Assembly: GCA_019828595.1 (NCBI GenBank)
Contig: JAHQRK010000008.1
Location: 2,046,001-2,110,000 of the forward strand
Length of the DNA stretch: 64,000 nucleotides
Direction of reading: 5' to 3'
Source: Aphanomyces cochlioides
Taxonomy: Eukaryota; Oomycota; Saprolegniomycetes; Saprolegniales; Verrucalvaceae
The notes under the pieces were generated by a model. It did not search any database. It saw only the letters and a program-made list of their open reading frames with translations, and had not been told where the DNA came from. The translations under genes and the position numbers were made by a program. Below, in pieces: positions 52,101-59,981 of the stretch; the stretch's first letter is position 1; each line of letters starts with the position of its first letter.

Positions 52101-53280
52101 GTTCGTTGACATTTGCATGAAAATCGAATTGCTGATCCATGCGGTATTGGCGATATTCGATTCTTGCGTTTTCCAGCGCCAACCGAGTAGCATCAACGGC
52201 AGCCTCGTCGAGCAAGCCAGCTTCGTATGATCGTTGTGCAGATATATGTCTCAGTTTTAGGCTTTTGAGCTCGTGTTGCATGGATTGGAGGTGGTGGCGA
52301 TGACATTGTTGTAAACGTCGTTTGATTCGCTTAAGCCACCCATACCAGACGGCTCCCATGTTTGTCGATTCGTCCGCACGCATCTCAGAGAGGAGGTGTG
52401 ATGCCTCTTCTCGTATGGCTTTGATGACGAGCGGGTCTTTGAGTAGCTCTCTCGGCAGCCTCCAGTAGCCACGGGTCGTGGGTGTATGACTTGTAGAGAG
52501 AACGACAGTGTGCTCCAAGTGATCTCCGGCAAAGCTGTTAGTGGCATATTTTGAGCTTTGGTAGGATTGGGCAACTAAATCTTGGTCAATGAACCAGTAG
52601 TCCAGACGATTGCTTCGTCCTGGACCGCTTGCCAGTCTTTCGTGAGGGTGGTGTAGGCGCCACGCGTCGATGACTCCTAGTTGTGACAGCCAGGCAAGAC
52701 ATTCGACTTTTCCAAAGGTGTGATCTTGCCGTGGTTTGGAAGCATCGAGGTGTTCGTTGACAGGAAGGTTAAAATCTCCCCCAACCAGGTGTACACTGTT
52801 AGCTTCAAAAGCGCGAGGGAGACTGTCAAAGAAACTAGCCCGATGTTGAGGGGTAACTGGCGCGTAAATGTTGTGGATGTAGACTGGGGTTTCATCCCAG
52901 TACGTTTTGATCACAATATAACGGCCAGGGATATCGTGTTGTGATAAGTGCACCAGGCTTGAGAATCCAGGCATCGATTCGTGAAAGTATGATGCAACGC
53001 CACATCGACGGTTGTTCAAATTGTCCGTGCGGGTTGTTCGTAAGTCGTTGGTAAAAAGTTTGTACTTGCTAACACCCACTTCGTTGTCGAGGTGAGTGTG
53101 GAAAGTGTCAAGATGTTTTGCGTTGTTGAGTTTCGTTTCTTGAAAGAGAACAGCTTGTGTCGGTTTCCGAAGACGCCGTGCAACAAGATGTCCGTTTTCT
53201 TTCAGCCCATTGAGGTTGCTCGTCGTCACTTCAAGTATGGGGAGCTTGACAAAATGACAAGCCGCGACCACTTTAGCCAC
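49165..53280 (-). CDS. Family B LINE ORF2: APE endonuclease / reverse transcriptase (intact)
   Basis: This is the only intact family B ORF2, 1,371 codons from a GTG at 53280. The first residues VAKVVAA align with internal residues of family A, and no ATG precedes the conserved region, so the true start mechanism is unknown. APE endonuclease motifs: SNLNG (21-25), QETK with Glu48, NIYAPV (137-142), GDFN (168-171), RLDY (225-228) and GDH (252-254). Reverse transcriptase: KSPGPDG, SKAYDMVD and FADD (721-724). A C-terminal CC-x4-C zinc-knuckle-like motif sits at 1214-1233. Roughly two thirds of residues match family A by eye. Its expected function is nicking after tRNA A14 and target-primed cDNA synthesis. 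Confidence 0.93.
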   Translation of the reverse strand: MAKVVAACHFVKLPILEVTTSNLNGLKENGHLVARRLRKPTQAVLFQETKLNNAKHLDTFHTHLDNEVGVSKYKLFTNDLRTTRTDNLNNRRCGVASYFHESMPGFSSLVHLSQHDIPGRYIVIKTYWDETPVYIHNIYAPVTPQHRASFFDSLPRAFEANSVHLVGGDFNLPVNEHLDASKPRQDHTFGKVECLAWLSQLGVIDAWRLHHPHERLASGPGRSNRLDYWFIDQDLVAQSYQSSKYATNSFAGDHLEHTVVLSTSHTPTTRGYWRLPRELLKDPLVIKAIREEASHLLSEMRADESTNMGAVWYGWLKRIKRRLQQCHRHHLQSMQHELKSLKLRHISAQRSYEAGLLDEAAVDATRLALENARIEYRQYRMDQQFDFHANVNERGTSHFFRRPQGLKVPITTVNVDGIPVSDPTTIKERFTAHWKAIMTTTRGEQPRLNRARRRAVIRFISRKLNDEQREELDRPITAAELCSALKTMSPNKSPGPDGWPAAFFQVAPEAFSEILVRVFNYQLHHHGKLLLQQRRSAVALLFKAGDRGDPGNYRPIALMSVEVKILSRALAYRLATVAPHLIHPSQAGFVPGRRLHDHVLLVQTLQTFCTNEDHDYYATFLDFSKAYDMVDREFMLDVLREVNTGDGFIAWVALLYDSPLVQIIFNGELGPKIRPTRGVKQGCPLSCLLFVLYLEPLGEMLRASPHLGIALPHDSVITSIFFADDSTLLSNSLQSAVEQMAIVEEFCTASGARLNRSKCMTLVLNDHLDQEDIEADGLLNIVPTGQCTKYLGILFGHRLSADSQLQKLNDKFISSFQLWGKRARTLQGRKLIASTMLLSMLWHVTAVVPVPPAMVVTWQQMLNKFILCRKTQLDESYRPSIHRRWQYDKPLGLGIPHIASRLRTQRLLRLQLFMSADSPGEILVWKKLVQRQFSRTIHQLFRDSHPFDFLSYYPNASSKWLLLRELHPLWLDTWKHWSATDMSKRIGVPPNLDTVLNLPVWLTAYDAMHFGSAKMLANVVKDEDMRLWCRHGAKNGLRCLKDFLTPHGAWPTETMFVNRMSSNNPAAQVCLNQDGVMDFATLPRTTDIYNQLTRIFDKVVRSFDIRQGSPLPNVPTCQHPFTARIKDADLPFESWPKKNVVHLAYHAPQTEAIHPMKTTTRTDKDIAKYIRLIRTVCNLPPPVQGDVWFRLHMKMLPVKSRFSYMQIQNPDAICCVYEDCSDVETFHHAFHTCHHVHQVWMFQERAWRAYGVKFDWATTTNISRFKTNTRGKHLHDALFKLWSLLCASITYSLWTQRNATKFDGKRPLPILLWNEIIFVSWTASIRRTIRLLSPDDFDYRNIIEAVSVLFSQAGYNELFEKYPMSFRVEHQ

Positions 53281-55740
53281 GGGAAGCGATCGTTGTGAGA
53301 TCCGCTAGGTCGCCGTGAATTAAAGTAGGTTCGCTTGGGTGAAACATGACTTGATTGTGGAGAGTGATATCCAAATCGTTGCTTTCGTGTAGTTGAAGGA
53401 TTTTTGTCATGATGTGACACATCGATTCTCCGTCGCCAGTGTACATGAATTCCATTCTGTTCCATATGTGGAGGCCAAGGTCGGTGTACATCAGGAGTGA
53501 CATGAGCGTTTCGGAGGATAGACTGCGTTTACCAAGGCGAGAGGGTAACGCTGTCACTGGACTTTTTGTTGAGGCCAAAATTGCCGCATCGCTATTGAAA
53601 TATAGTGGAGCATGAACTGCCATCAATACTTCTGCAATGGCCAGCACTTCTTCGACTTCAACTCTGTTGAGGACGATGTCATCATCGGTGATGATTGCCT
53701 CGATGAGTGGGAGGTTGTTGACCATCTTCTGGTCACTGAACACCGAGATCACGTGGTCGTGAGTGATTGGAGTGCCGAATGTTGCCTCGTAGAGCTGACC
53801 AAAAGATTTTGTGCCACCACCAGACGCTCTTAGCCAACGATTAAGCAGTCGAAGACGAACAAAGTATTCGAAGCTGTCACGATTGGAGACAAAAATTTGG
53901 TGCAGTTGCAGTCCAAATTCGATTGGCGCACGTTCTAGATGGATGCAGATCGTGTCAACACGCCCGTCCGTAATCAATTTCAATAAGTTGAAGGAATCGT
54001 GCGCTAACGCTTCCTTAACTTGGGCCGGGATATGTTGTGGTGCGTTTTGAGCCTTGGTGTCAAGGTCGTTGAGCTCGGCAAGTATGGCATCGAGAGACTT
54101 CTCAAACCTTTGGATTGAGTCCTCGTGGGGTTTGATCCCGCTAATGAACTCTTCAGCGGCAACGTGCACCTTGTCACCAGATTTGAGTGTCAGCTTTGGA
54201 ACAATTACTTTGACAGTGGTGTTGCCAACTGTCGTTTCGTGTTCCTCGGGCTCAACATTAGCGCGTTCGTCCAGAGCCGCAAACATGTTCGGGGAGATCC
54301 AAGGACGATCAGGAGCTGGGATTGAGCCAGCGGAGATTGGGGTTTTCTTTCTTTTGCCTGTAGTTTGAACTTCAGTCCATTCCTTGTTGCTGTCTCGGGT
54401 CGTTTTCTGCCGTTTGGCAGTGGATGTCGAGACAGCGGCGTCTCCCCGTGGGCGGTGAGGGGTTGCGTGAAGTCCATGTTGGGTGGCGATTACATCGAGG
54501 TCAAGGCGCGCGAGCTTCTTGTCACGGTAAAACCATCCTTGACCAAACACGCGGAGGCACCGACCCTTGAAAATGAATTCTTCAATTGATCGACCGTCAT
54601 TGTGCATAGATTCGGGTATAGCTGTCCCTTCAAAATACAAGCGATAACGAGAGCTAGCCAAAGCCAGTCGTCGAGGAAACTGTGGAGTATGAGCCCCACA
54701 AAAAGCGCGGCTCAAGCTTTGACATGATGCTGAACATGAGACGTTCTTCATCCTGTCCTTGGAGACCAGATGGGATATCGATGAAATATCCATCAAGTAT
54801 ATGGGGCTCAGTCATGACAAATCTCTGAGAGCTGCCATCCTTTGCCACTTGGATCTTGAGAGAGACTCCACGCAGCTTTTTAAGAGCATCTTCAGAGGCT
54901 ATGCCCCACTTGAGAAGACGATTGGAGACATCTTTCTCGCACTTGATGACATCGACAAATGCATCGTCCAAATCAAGCGCTTGGTTGTCAAACAATAGAG
55001 ATGTCATTGCCTTGGAGATGTCGATGTATTTGGTGTATTGGCCAGTGGACATTTGTAGCCAGCCAACAACATCTCTGGGGGAATGTTTTTGGATGGGCAA
55101 AGTGTCGTCAAACGTGAGAGATCCTGTCGCGCGTTTTTGCAACAAGGACGCCAGCTCGGCCAGTAGTTGGTCGATAATGGCCGACGTCACTGTTCCGCTG
55201 AGCCTTGGCAGATTTAGCTCTCTGCTTGGCTTGGAATTCCCACACGCATTCGTTTGGCTTTTTGGTCGAGGTGTTCGACTCGGGTGGTATTGGCACGGAG
55301 CGTGTTGTAGCAGGAGGCGAGGCATCGATTTGAGCTTCAGGCTCCATTTCCACATCAACATTGGTGTCGCGAATCGATTGGTCTTCAGAGCGCGGCTCCA
55401 GCTCAGTGGCTTGAGTAATCGGTGGGGTATGTGGTTGGTTGTTGTTGGAGATATCCTCTATGTCTTCATCAGGCATCGGAGAAACATTATCCTTGTTGAC
55501 AGTTTTGTCGCTGGTACGAGCGCTTGGTAATGGCACGCGACCACCGAGTGTAGCAAGACGTATGGGCGGTTGAGCAGCAGGCGGAGTTTTGTCGATGATT
55601 GAGTCAGGTTCATCGTCATTATCATCGTCAACAATCACCTCCATGATACTAGAAGCGTCCGAGGTATTGCGAAAGGGAGAGGCAGAAAAAGCTGAGGGCT
55701 TGTGTGCATGAGCACGGCTGGAAGAGCGGGTAGTCGCCAT
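53273..55740 (-). pseudogene. Family B LINE ORF1, two frameshifts
   Basis: ORF1 matches the intact copy in E10 but has an extra G near 55163 and an extra A at 54660-54662. The frame therefore changes before and again within the RRM-like region and returns for the C-terminal half. The ATG at 55738-55740 is preserved. Confidence 0.9.
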
Positions 55741-55791
55741 GTTGTCAGTTTTGGACAGTGGTACTGCGGGGTAGCTGGCAAATTGGAAACT

Positions 55792-55864
55792 ACTCCTATG
55801 GCTCAGTTGGTAGAGCGTCAGTCTCATAATCTGAAGGTCGCCAGTTCGATCCTGGCTGGGAGCA
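55792..55864 (+). tRNA. tRNA-Met(CAT), copy 4, with G1 changed to A
   Basis: This copy equals copies 1-3 except that the first base is A, giving an A1-C72 mismatch at the end of the acceptor stem. The anticodon is at 55825-55827. The internal A and B boxes are intact, so it can probably be transcribed, but processing and charging may be impaired. The change matches the scar first seen at 38792 and was inherited through later insertions E9-E11. Confidence 0.92.
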
Positions 55865-56843
55865 GCCTTTTTCATCCCTTTTTCTTGCCGCACTTGAACC
55901 GACATTCTCACAAAATCAAGCACACTACCATCGACACACAACAAGTATCACTCTGTCCCCTCGTCGTCAAAATAGCACCACCAGTCAACTAACACACACA
56001 TTCCATTTGCCACACAAGGCCAGACGCATCGAAATGTTGTACCAACACACTACTCAATATACCTGCACCGACATATGCGCAAGTCTGTGAACGCGGCCAA
56101 AAACATCGCTCGTTCAGTCCTCCTGAGATCTCTTCTTTGCATGCACTCATGCCACTTTGTGTCGTGACAACAAGAACACTACTAAACACCGCGGTCCCAA
56201 TCACTGATCACATGTATTACCTCGTTAGACGCAGAGGCTTAATATTGAATCCCCACGTTGCTTGATAAACGAAAGGTTGACAATACGACAGGAAAAACTC
56301 ACGAACGTCTCACTCTTAGCTCTCAAAAGCAGTTCAATAGTGCCAGTGATTTCGATAGTAGTGTCTACAGTCGAAATGAACCAGGGATCGTAGAGTCTCC
56401 ATATTGCGAATACTTTTACACAAATGAATGCCGCTGTGGCTACAGTGGTAAAGTGTCAATGGGTTTGTTTTGAATGGAATGAGAAGTGTGTTTACGCAAG
56501 GACTCGATGTGTTTGTGCGCATCCTTCCAGCAAGCATACATCAAGAAAAGTGTAGCGTCGGTCACCGGGGTAAACGCCATGCATTTGTATATGTTTCTAA
56601 GGTTCAAGAATACATGAGAAAGGATCCGTCGATGAGTTCCAGCATTTTTAGTCGTTGGTGCATGTATGAAGTCTTGTAGACGTCAGTATCTCTATTTTTG
56701 AGGTGGTTTCAAGTGGAAGAAATGTTTGAATTTTTGGTAAGGCGAAAGATGGAGTGCGAGTAGTTTGAGACGAGAGTGGGGTATGAATAGGAAGGTGTTT
56801 GAATGGTGGATTTAGAATTTGAAGTGTCCAATCAAGGCATGCC
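55865..56843. repeat. Spacer of the tRNA-Met repeat unit, copy 4
   Basis: This is the same spacer as the others, with one base lost near 56660 (GGTGCATG instead of GGTGGCATG), making this unit 1,052 bp. No gene is seen in it. Confidence 0.92.
55868..55872 (+). terminator. Pol III T5 terminator of tRNA copy 4
   Basis: Five T residues begin three bases after the tRNA 3' end. Confidence 0.78.
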
Positions 56844-56857
56844 GCTCCTATGGCTCA
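56844..56857 (+). repeat. tRNA-Met 5' stub (target of E12)
   Basis: GCTCCTATGGCTCA with the native GCATGCC flank. It opens a second train whose complete tRNA lies beyond the window. Confidence 0.94.
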
Positions 56858-57166
56858 CTGCAATGGGGAGGTATATTAATAGACTTTCAATATCTACTAA
56901 TACTAATATTGCCTACTAACGGCTCATCCCACTTCCAAATGCTTCAGCAGATTTTCTACCTTGGGCTTTGGAGTACAGCGATTTTTGACTTTTGAATAAA
57001 TACTTGGGGCTTGTTAATTTGGGGTTGAAGGTTGGAGCGCGAGCAAAGTCGGGTACTTGGCTACCAGTGGGCGATAGACAGGTTGTCTATGCAAAGTATT
57101 GATTGCTGAAATTGCTTCCACTCGTTGAGGGCTGTCAACTTCTTGGAGGCGAAGCCATCGCGGATC
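56858..57166 (-). mobile_element. E12: family A LINE, 3' fragment (0.3 kb)
   Basis: This copy holds the 3' UTR plus the last ~50 codons of ORF2 (stop at 57014-57016), with a two-base deletion near 57159. It carries the same three variants as E4. Confidence 0.92.
57014..57166 (-). pseudogene. Family A LINE ORF2, C-terminal scrap
   Basis: About 50 terminal codons of the A ORF2 remain. There are no catalytic parts, and it is a truncation remnant. Confidence 0.85.
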
Positions 57167-57180
57167 GCTCCTATGGCTCA
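57167..57180 (+). repeat. tRNA-Met 5' stub between E12 and E13
   Basis: GCTCCTATGGCTCA, preceded by C as in the native flank. Confidence 0.93.
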
Positions 57181-57609
57181 ATGTCAATGGGGAGTCTATT
57201 TGTAGTTAATGTAAACTACAAACTAATATTGCCCGAAGGCTCATCCCATTTCCAACTGCTAGGCTGAATTGGAAATCAATTTGGCTTTTCGTTTTCTTGA
57301 TTCGCTTCGACGTTGGGACTTCGATTTCTTCGGTGTTTGTAAGCTAACACGGCGAATATGTCGGATAAAACTGACTCTTGGCATCTGACCCAGGGGGTAT
57401 ACATTTTCATTGTCTTGGATCATACATAGACTTCGGTCTATGCAGCGCTTGTATCGCTTGGCGAGGACCCAGCAATGGGATGTTGAATCAGTGACAGAAA
57501 CAACCAAGAATTCTCCGTCAGGCTCATCCAATATCGCTCTACAGATATCACGAATTGGATCGCCCACCGATTGCTTGAGCAGTTGACGGGAGAATATGGC
57601 GTCGTTGTC
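57181..57609 (-). mobile_element. E13: family B LINE, 3' fragment (0.43 kb)
   Basis: This copy holds the family B 3' UTR and the last ~117 codons of ORF3. At the 5' junction the C before the next stub does not come from the element, so the duplication includes that C. Confidence 0.92.
57259..57609 (-). pseudogene. Family B LINE ORF3, C-terminal fragment
   Basis: The last ~117 codons of ORF3 are in frame, keeping the candidate His and Asp/Asn and the basic tail but not the Cys. Reading on into the tRNA stub gives a spurious start. Confidence 0.85.
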
Positions 57610-57623
57610 GCTCCTATGGCTCA
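57610..57623 (+). repeat. tRNA-Met 5' stub between E13 and E14
   Basis: GCTCCTATGGCTCA, preceded by C. Confidence 0.93.
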
Positions 57624-58004
57624 ATGTCAATGGGGAGTCTATTTGTAGTTAATGTAAACTACAAACTAATATTGCCCGAAGGCTCATCCCATTTCCAACT
57701 GCTAGGCTGAATTGGAAATCAATTTGGCTTTTCGTTTTCTTGATTCGCTGCGACGTTGGGACTTCGATTTCTTCGGTGTTTGTAAGCTAACACGGCGAAT
57801 ATGTCGGATAAAACTGACTCTTGGCATCTGACCCAGGGGGTATACATTTTCATTGTCTTGGATCATACATAGACTTCGGTCTATGCAGCGCTTGTATCGC
57901 TTGGCGAGGACCCAGCAATGGGATGTTGAATCAGTGACAGAAACAACCAAGAATTCTCCGTCAGGCTCATCCAATATCGCTCTACAGATATCACGAATTG
58001 GATC
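57624..58004 (-). mobile_element. E14: family B LINE, 3' fragment (0.38 kb)
   Basis: This copy holds the family B 3' UTR and the last ~101 codons of ORF3. It shares the CGCTGCGACG variant with E10, pointing to the same source lineage. Confidence 0.92.
57702..58004 (-). pseudogene. Family B LINE ORF3, C-terminal fragment
   Basis: About 101 terminal codons of ORF3 remain, including the candidate His and the basic tail. It is a truncation remnant with no start of its own. Confidence 0.85.
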
Positions 58005-58018
58005 GCTCCTATGGCTCA
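58005..58018 (+). repeat. tRNA-Met 5' stub between E14 and E15
   Basis: GCTCCTATGGCTCA, preceded by C. Confidence 0.93.
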
Positions 58019-58459
58019 CTGCAATGGGGAGGTATATTAATAGACTTTCAATATCTACTAATACTAATATTGCCTACTAACGGCTCATCCCACTTCCAAA
58101 TGCTTCAGCAGATTTTCTACTTTGGGCTTTGGAGTACAGCGATTTTTGACTTGTTGAATAAATACTTGGGGCTTGTTAATTTGGGGCTGAAGGTTGGAGC
58201 GCGAGCAAAGTCGGGTACTTGGCTACCAGTGGGCGATAGACAGGTTGTCTATGCAAAGTATTGATTGCTGAAATTGCTTCCACTCGTTGAGGGCTGTCAA
58301 CTTCTTGGAGGCGAAGCCATCTGCGGATCGATGCATGCCATCGGATGAAGCTGACTTCTTGCCAAATTTCTGGCGGAGGCGGCTCCTTCGATTCGAACTT
58401 GGCGGCGTTGTGCGTTGTCCAAATATAGTGAAGGTTGGAAGCACACAGAAGAGCCCAGC
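58019..58459 (-). mobile_element. E15: family A LINE, 3' fragment (0.44 kb)
   Basis: This copy holds the 3' UTR and the last ~94 codons of ORF2. It is of the E2/E7 type, not the E4/E12 subtype. Confidence 0.92.
58176..58459 (-). pseudogene. Family A LINE ORF2, C-terminal scrap
   Basis: About 94 terminal codons of the A ORF2 are in frame, downstream of the zinc-knuckle-like motif. There are no catalytic parts. Confidence 0.85.
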
Positions 58460-58473
58460 GCTCCTATGGCTCA
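58460..58473 (+). repeat. tRNA-Met 5' stub between E15 and E16
   Basis: GCTCCTATGGCTCA, preceded by a C that does not come from E15. Confidence 0.93.
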
Positions 58474-58551
58474 ATGTCAATGGGGAGTCTATTTGTAGTT
58501 AATGTAAACTACAAACTAATATTGCCCGAAGGCTCATCCCATTTCCAACTG

Positions 58552-59930
58552 CTAGGCTGAATTGGAAATCAATTTGGCTTGTCGTTTTCTTGATTCGCTT
58601 CGACGTTGGGACTTCGATTTCTTCGGTGTTTGTAAGCTAACACGGCGAATATGTCGGATAAAACTGACTCTTGGCATCTGACCCAGGGGGTATACATTTT
58701 CATTGTCTTGGATCATACATAGACTTCGGTCTATGCAGCGCTTGTATCGCTTGGCGAGGACCCAGCAATGGGATGTTGAATCAGTGACAGAAACAACCAA
58801 GAATTCTCCGTCAGGCTCATCCAATATCGCTCTACAGATATCACGAATTGGATCACCCACCGATTGCTTGAGCAGTTGACGGGAGAATATGGCGTCGTTG
58901 TAGTGGAATCCATGTGTGTATGCCAGCTTGAGAAAATCATGCATCTTGGAAGGGGGAATGCCCGCGTCTTGAGGAACTCCATGGGCCTCTTTGAAACCCG
59001 AAATGACTTCTTCGCTGAGCTCAAAATTGGAGACATTCAAATTGGTAGCAACGATTCGGATTGCAGCCGCAAGACAAGATTTGTCACTGTTGTTGCCAAT
59101 TTCTAGCCACAGAGGATCCATCGCTCGAAATTCAGCAAGCGTTGGGGCGAGACCAGTGTGTTCGTGAGGAAGTGGGCTCCAGCTTGTCGCCATCGTTGGT
59201 ACATCGCCACGGCTTCTTGACACCCGCTGAGGTCTTTTTCGTCGAACCAGTCTTTGTCGAGTCCATCCGGGCGTTGAAACTTCCAGTTGACTTGGTATTG
59301 AATAGTTGAAATTCGATTTCGCATTGATGCCACTTCGCGGTGGTCATCGATAAACAACACTTCATCGATGTCATCATCGTCGGTTGGAATTCGCAGAGTG
59401 CGTGGGCGGTTGGTTGGGGCATCAGCCGTTGTCGCATTCGTTTGTGGCCTGGCTGGAACAGAAACATCGTCCAATAGATCCATGAGGGATGGTAGCGGAG
59501 ATCCATTGTCATTGCCCAAGGGGTCAAATTCGCGGGTGCTCGAGTTCAAAATGGACATATCAGGAGTAAATTGGTGTTCTTCAGTTGTAACTGGACTTGA
59601 AGGACGAGTGTCGGATGATTGCGTCATAGGTACAGAAATCTCAACTCCATCCACTCCCTCAAGAGTAATCCCTGGAGACATCGAGCTCCCCACACCTCGT
59701 GTAGTTATGGGTCTCGACGTCTGCGCGGGGAGTACGCTATCGGCAGTGAAAATCGTTGAAGCTTCCATTGTTGTTGTCTTGGGTAAAATCAAAAGTGAGT
59801 CTTGGAGAATTGTTTTGAGATTCTCACTGAACTTATTCTCAGTTGCGACACTTGAGTCAGGCACGATTTGATTGGGCAGTGAAATGTTTTGCGCGGATCG
59901 TGAGTGATGGTCGCCAGGATTCCCAATCAA
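58552..59930 (-). pseudogene. Family B LINE ORF3, frameshifted
   Basis: Two extra bases near 59157 (CAGTGTGTTCG where other copies have CAGTGTTCG) break the frame between the chromodomain-like and protease-like regions. Both parts are otherwise preserved. A unique T-to-G change lies at about 58581, in the basic tail. Confidence 0.88.
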
Positions 59931-59981
59931 AAATTCAGCTGGGATACCAAGTCAAGAATACAGCTGGGGCTTGTAATCAAA

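Larger units (their letters stand above)
47657..55791 (-). mobile_element. E11: family B LINE, full length (8.1 kb)
   Basis: This complete family B element adjoins the regenerated tRNA copy 4 and should be the youngest of its train. ORF2 is intact, ORF1 has two frameshifts, and ORF3 has a two-base insertion. Confidence 0.94.

Noticed and set aside
17263..55791. The train as a segmental tandem duplication
   Set aside because: Each copy has a different family, 5' truncation point and indel set, so separate insertions fit better.
57259..57630. Short proteins beginning MTLSHRS or MSHRS fused to ORF3 or ORF1 parts
   Set aside because: The apparent N-terminus is the reverse complement of the 14-nt tRNA stub and the neighbouring element, a junction artefact.
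1572..58473. Regularly recurring 14-nt repeats as a CRISPR-like array
   Set aside because: The repeats are tRNA 5' stubs separated by LINE copies of 0.2-9 kb; there is no regular spacing and no cas-like gene.
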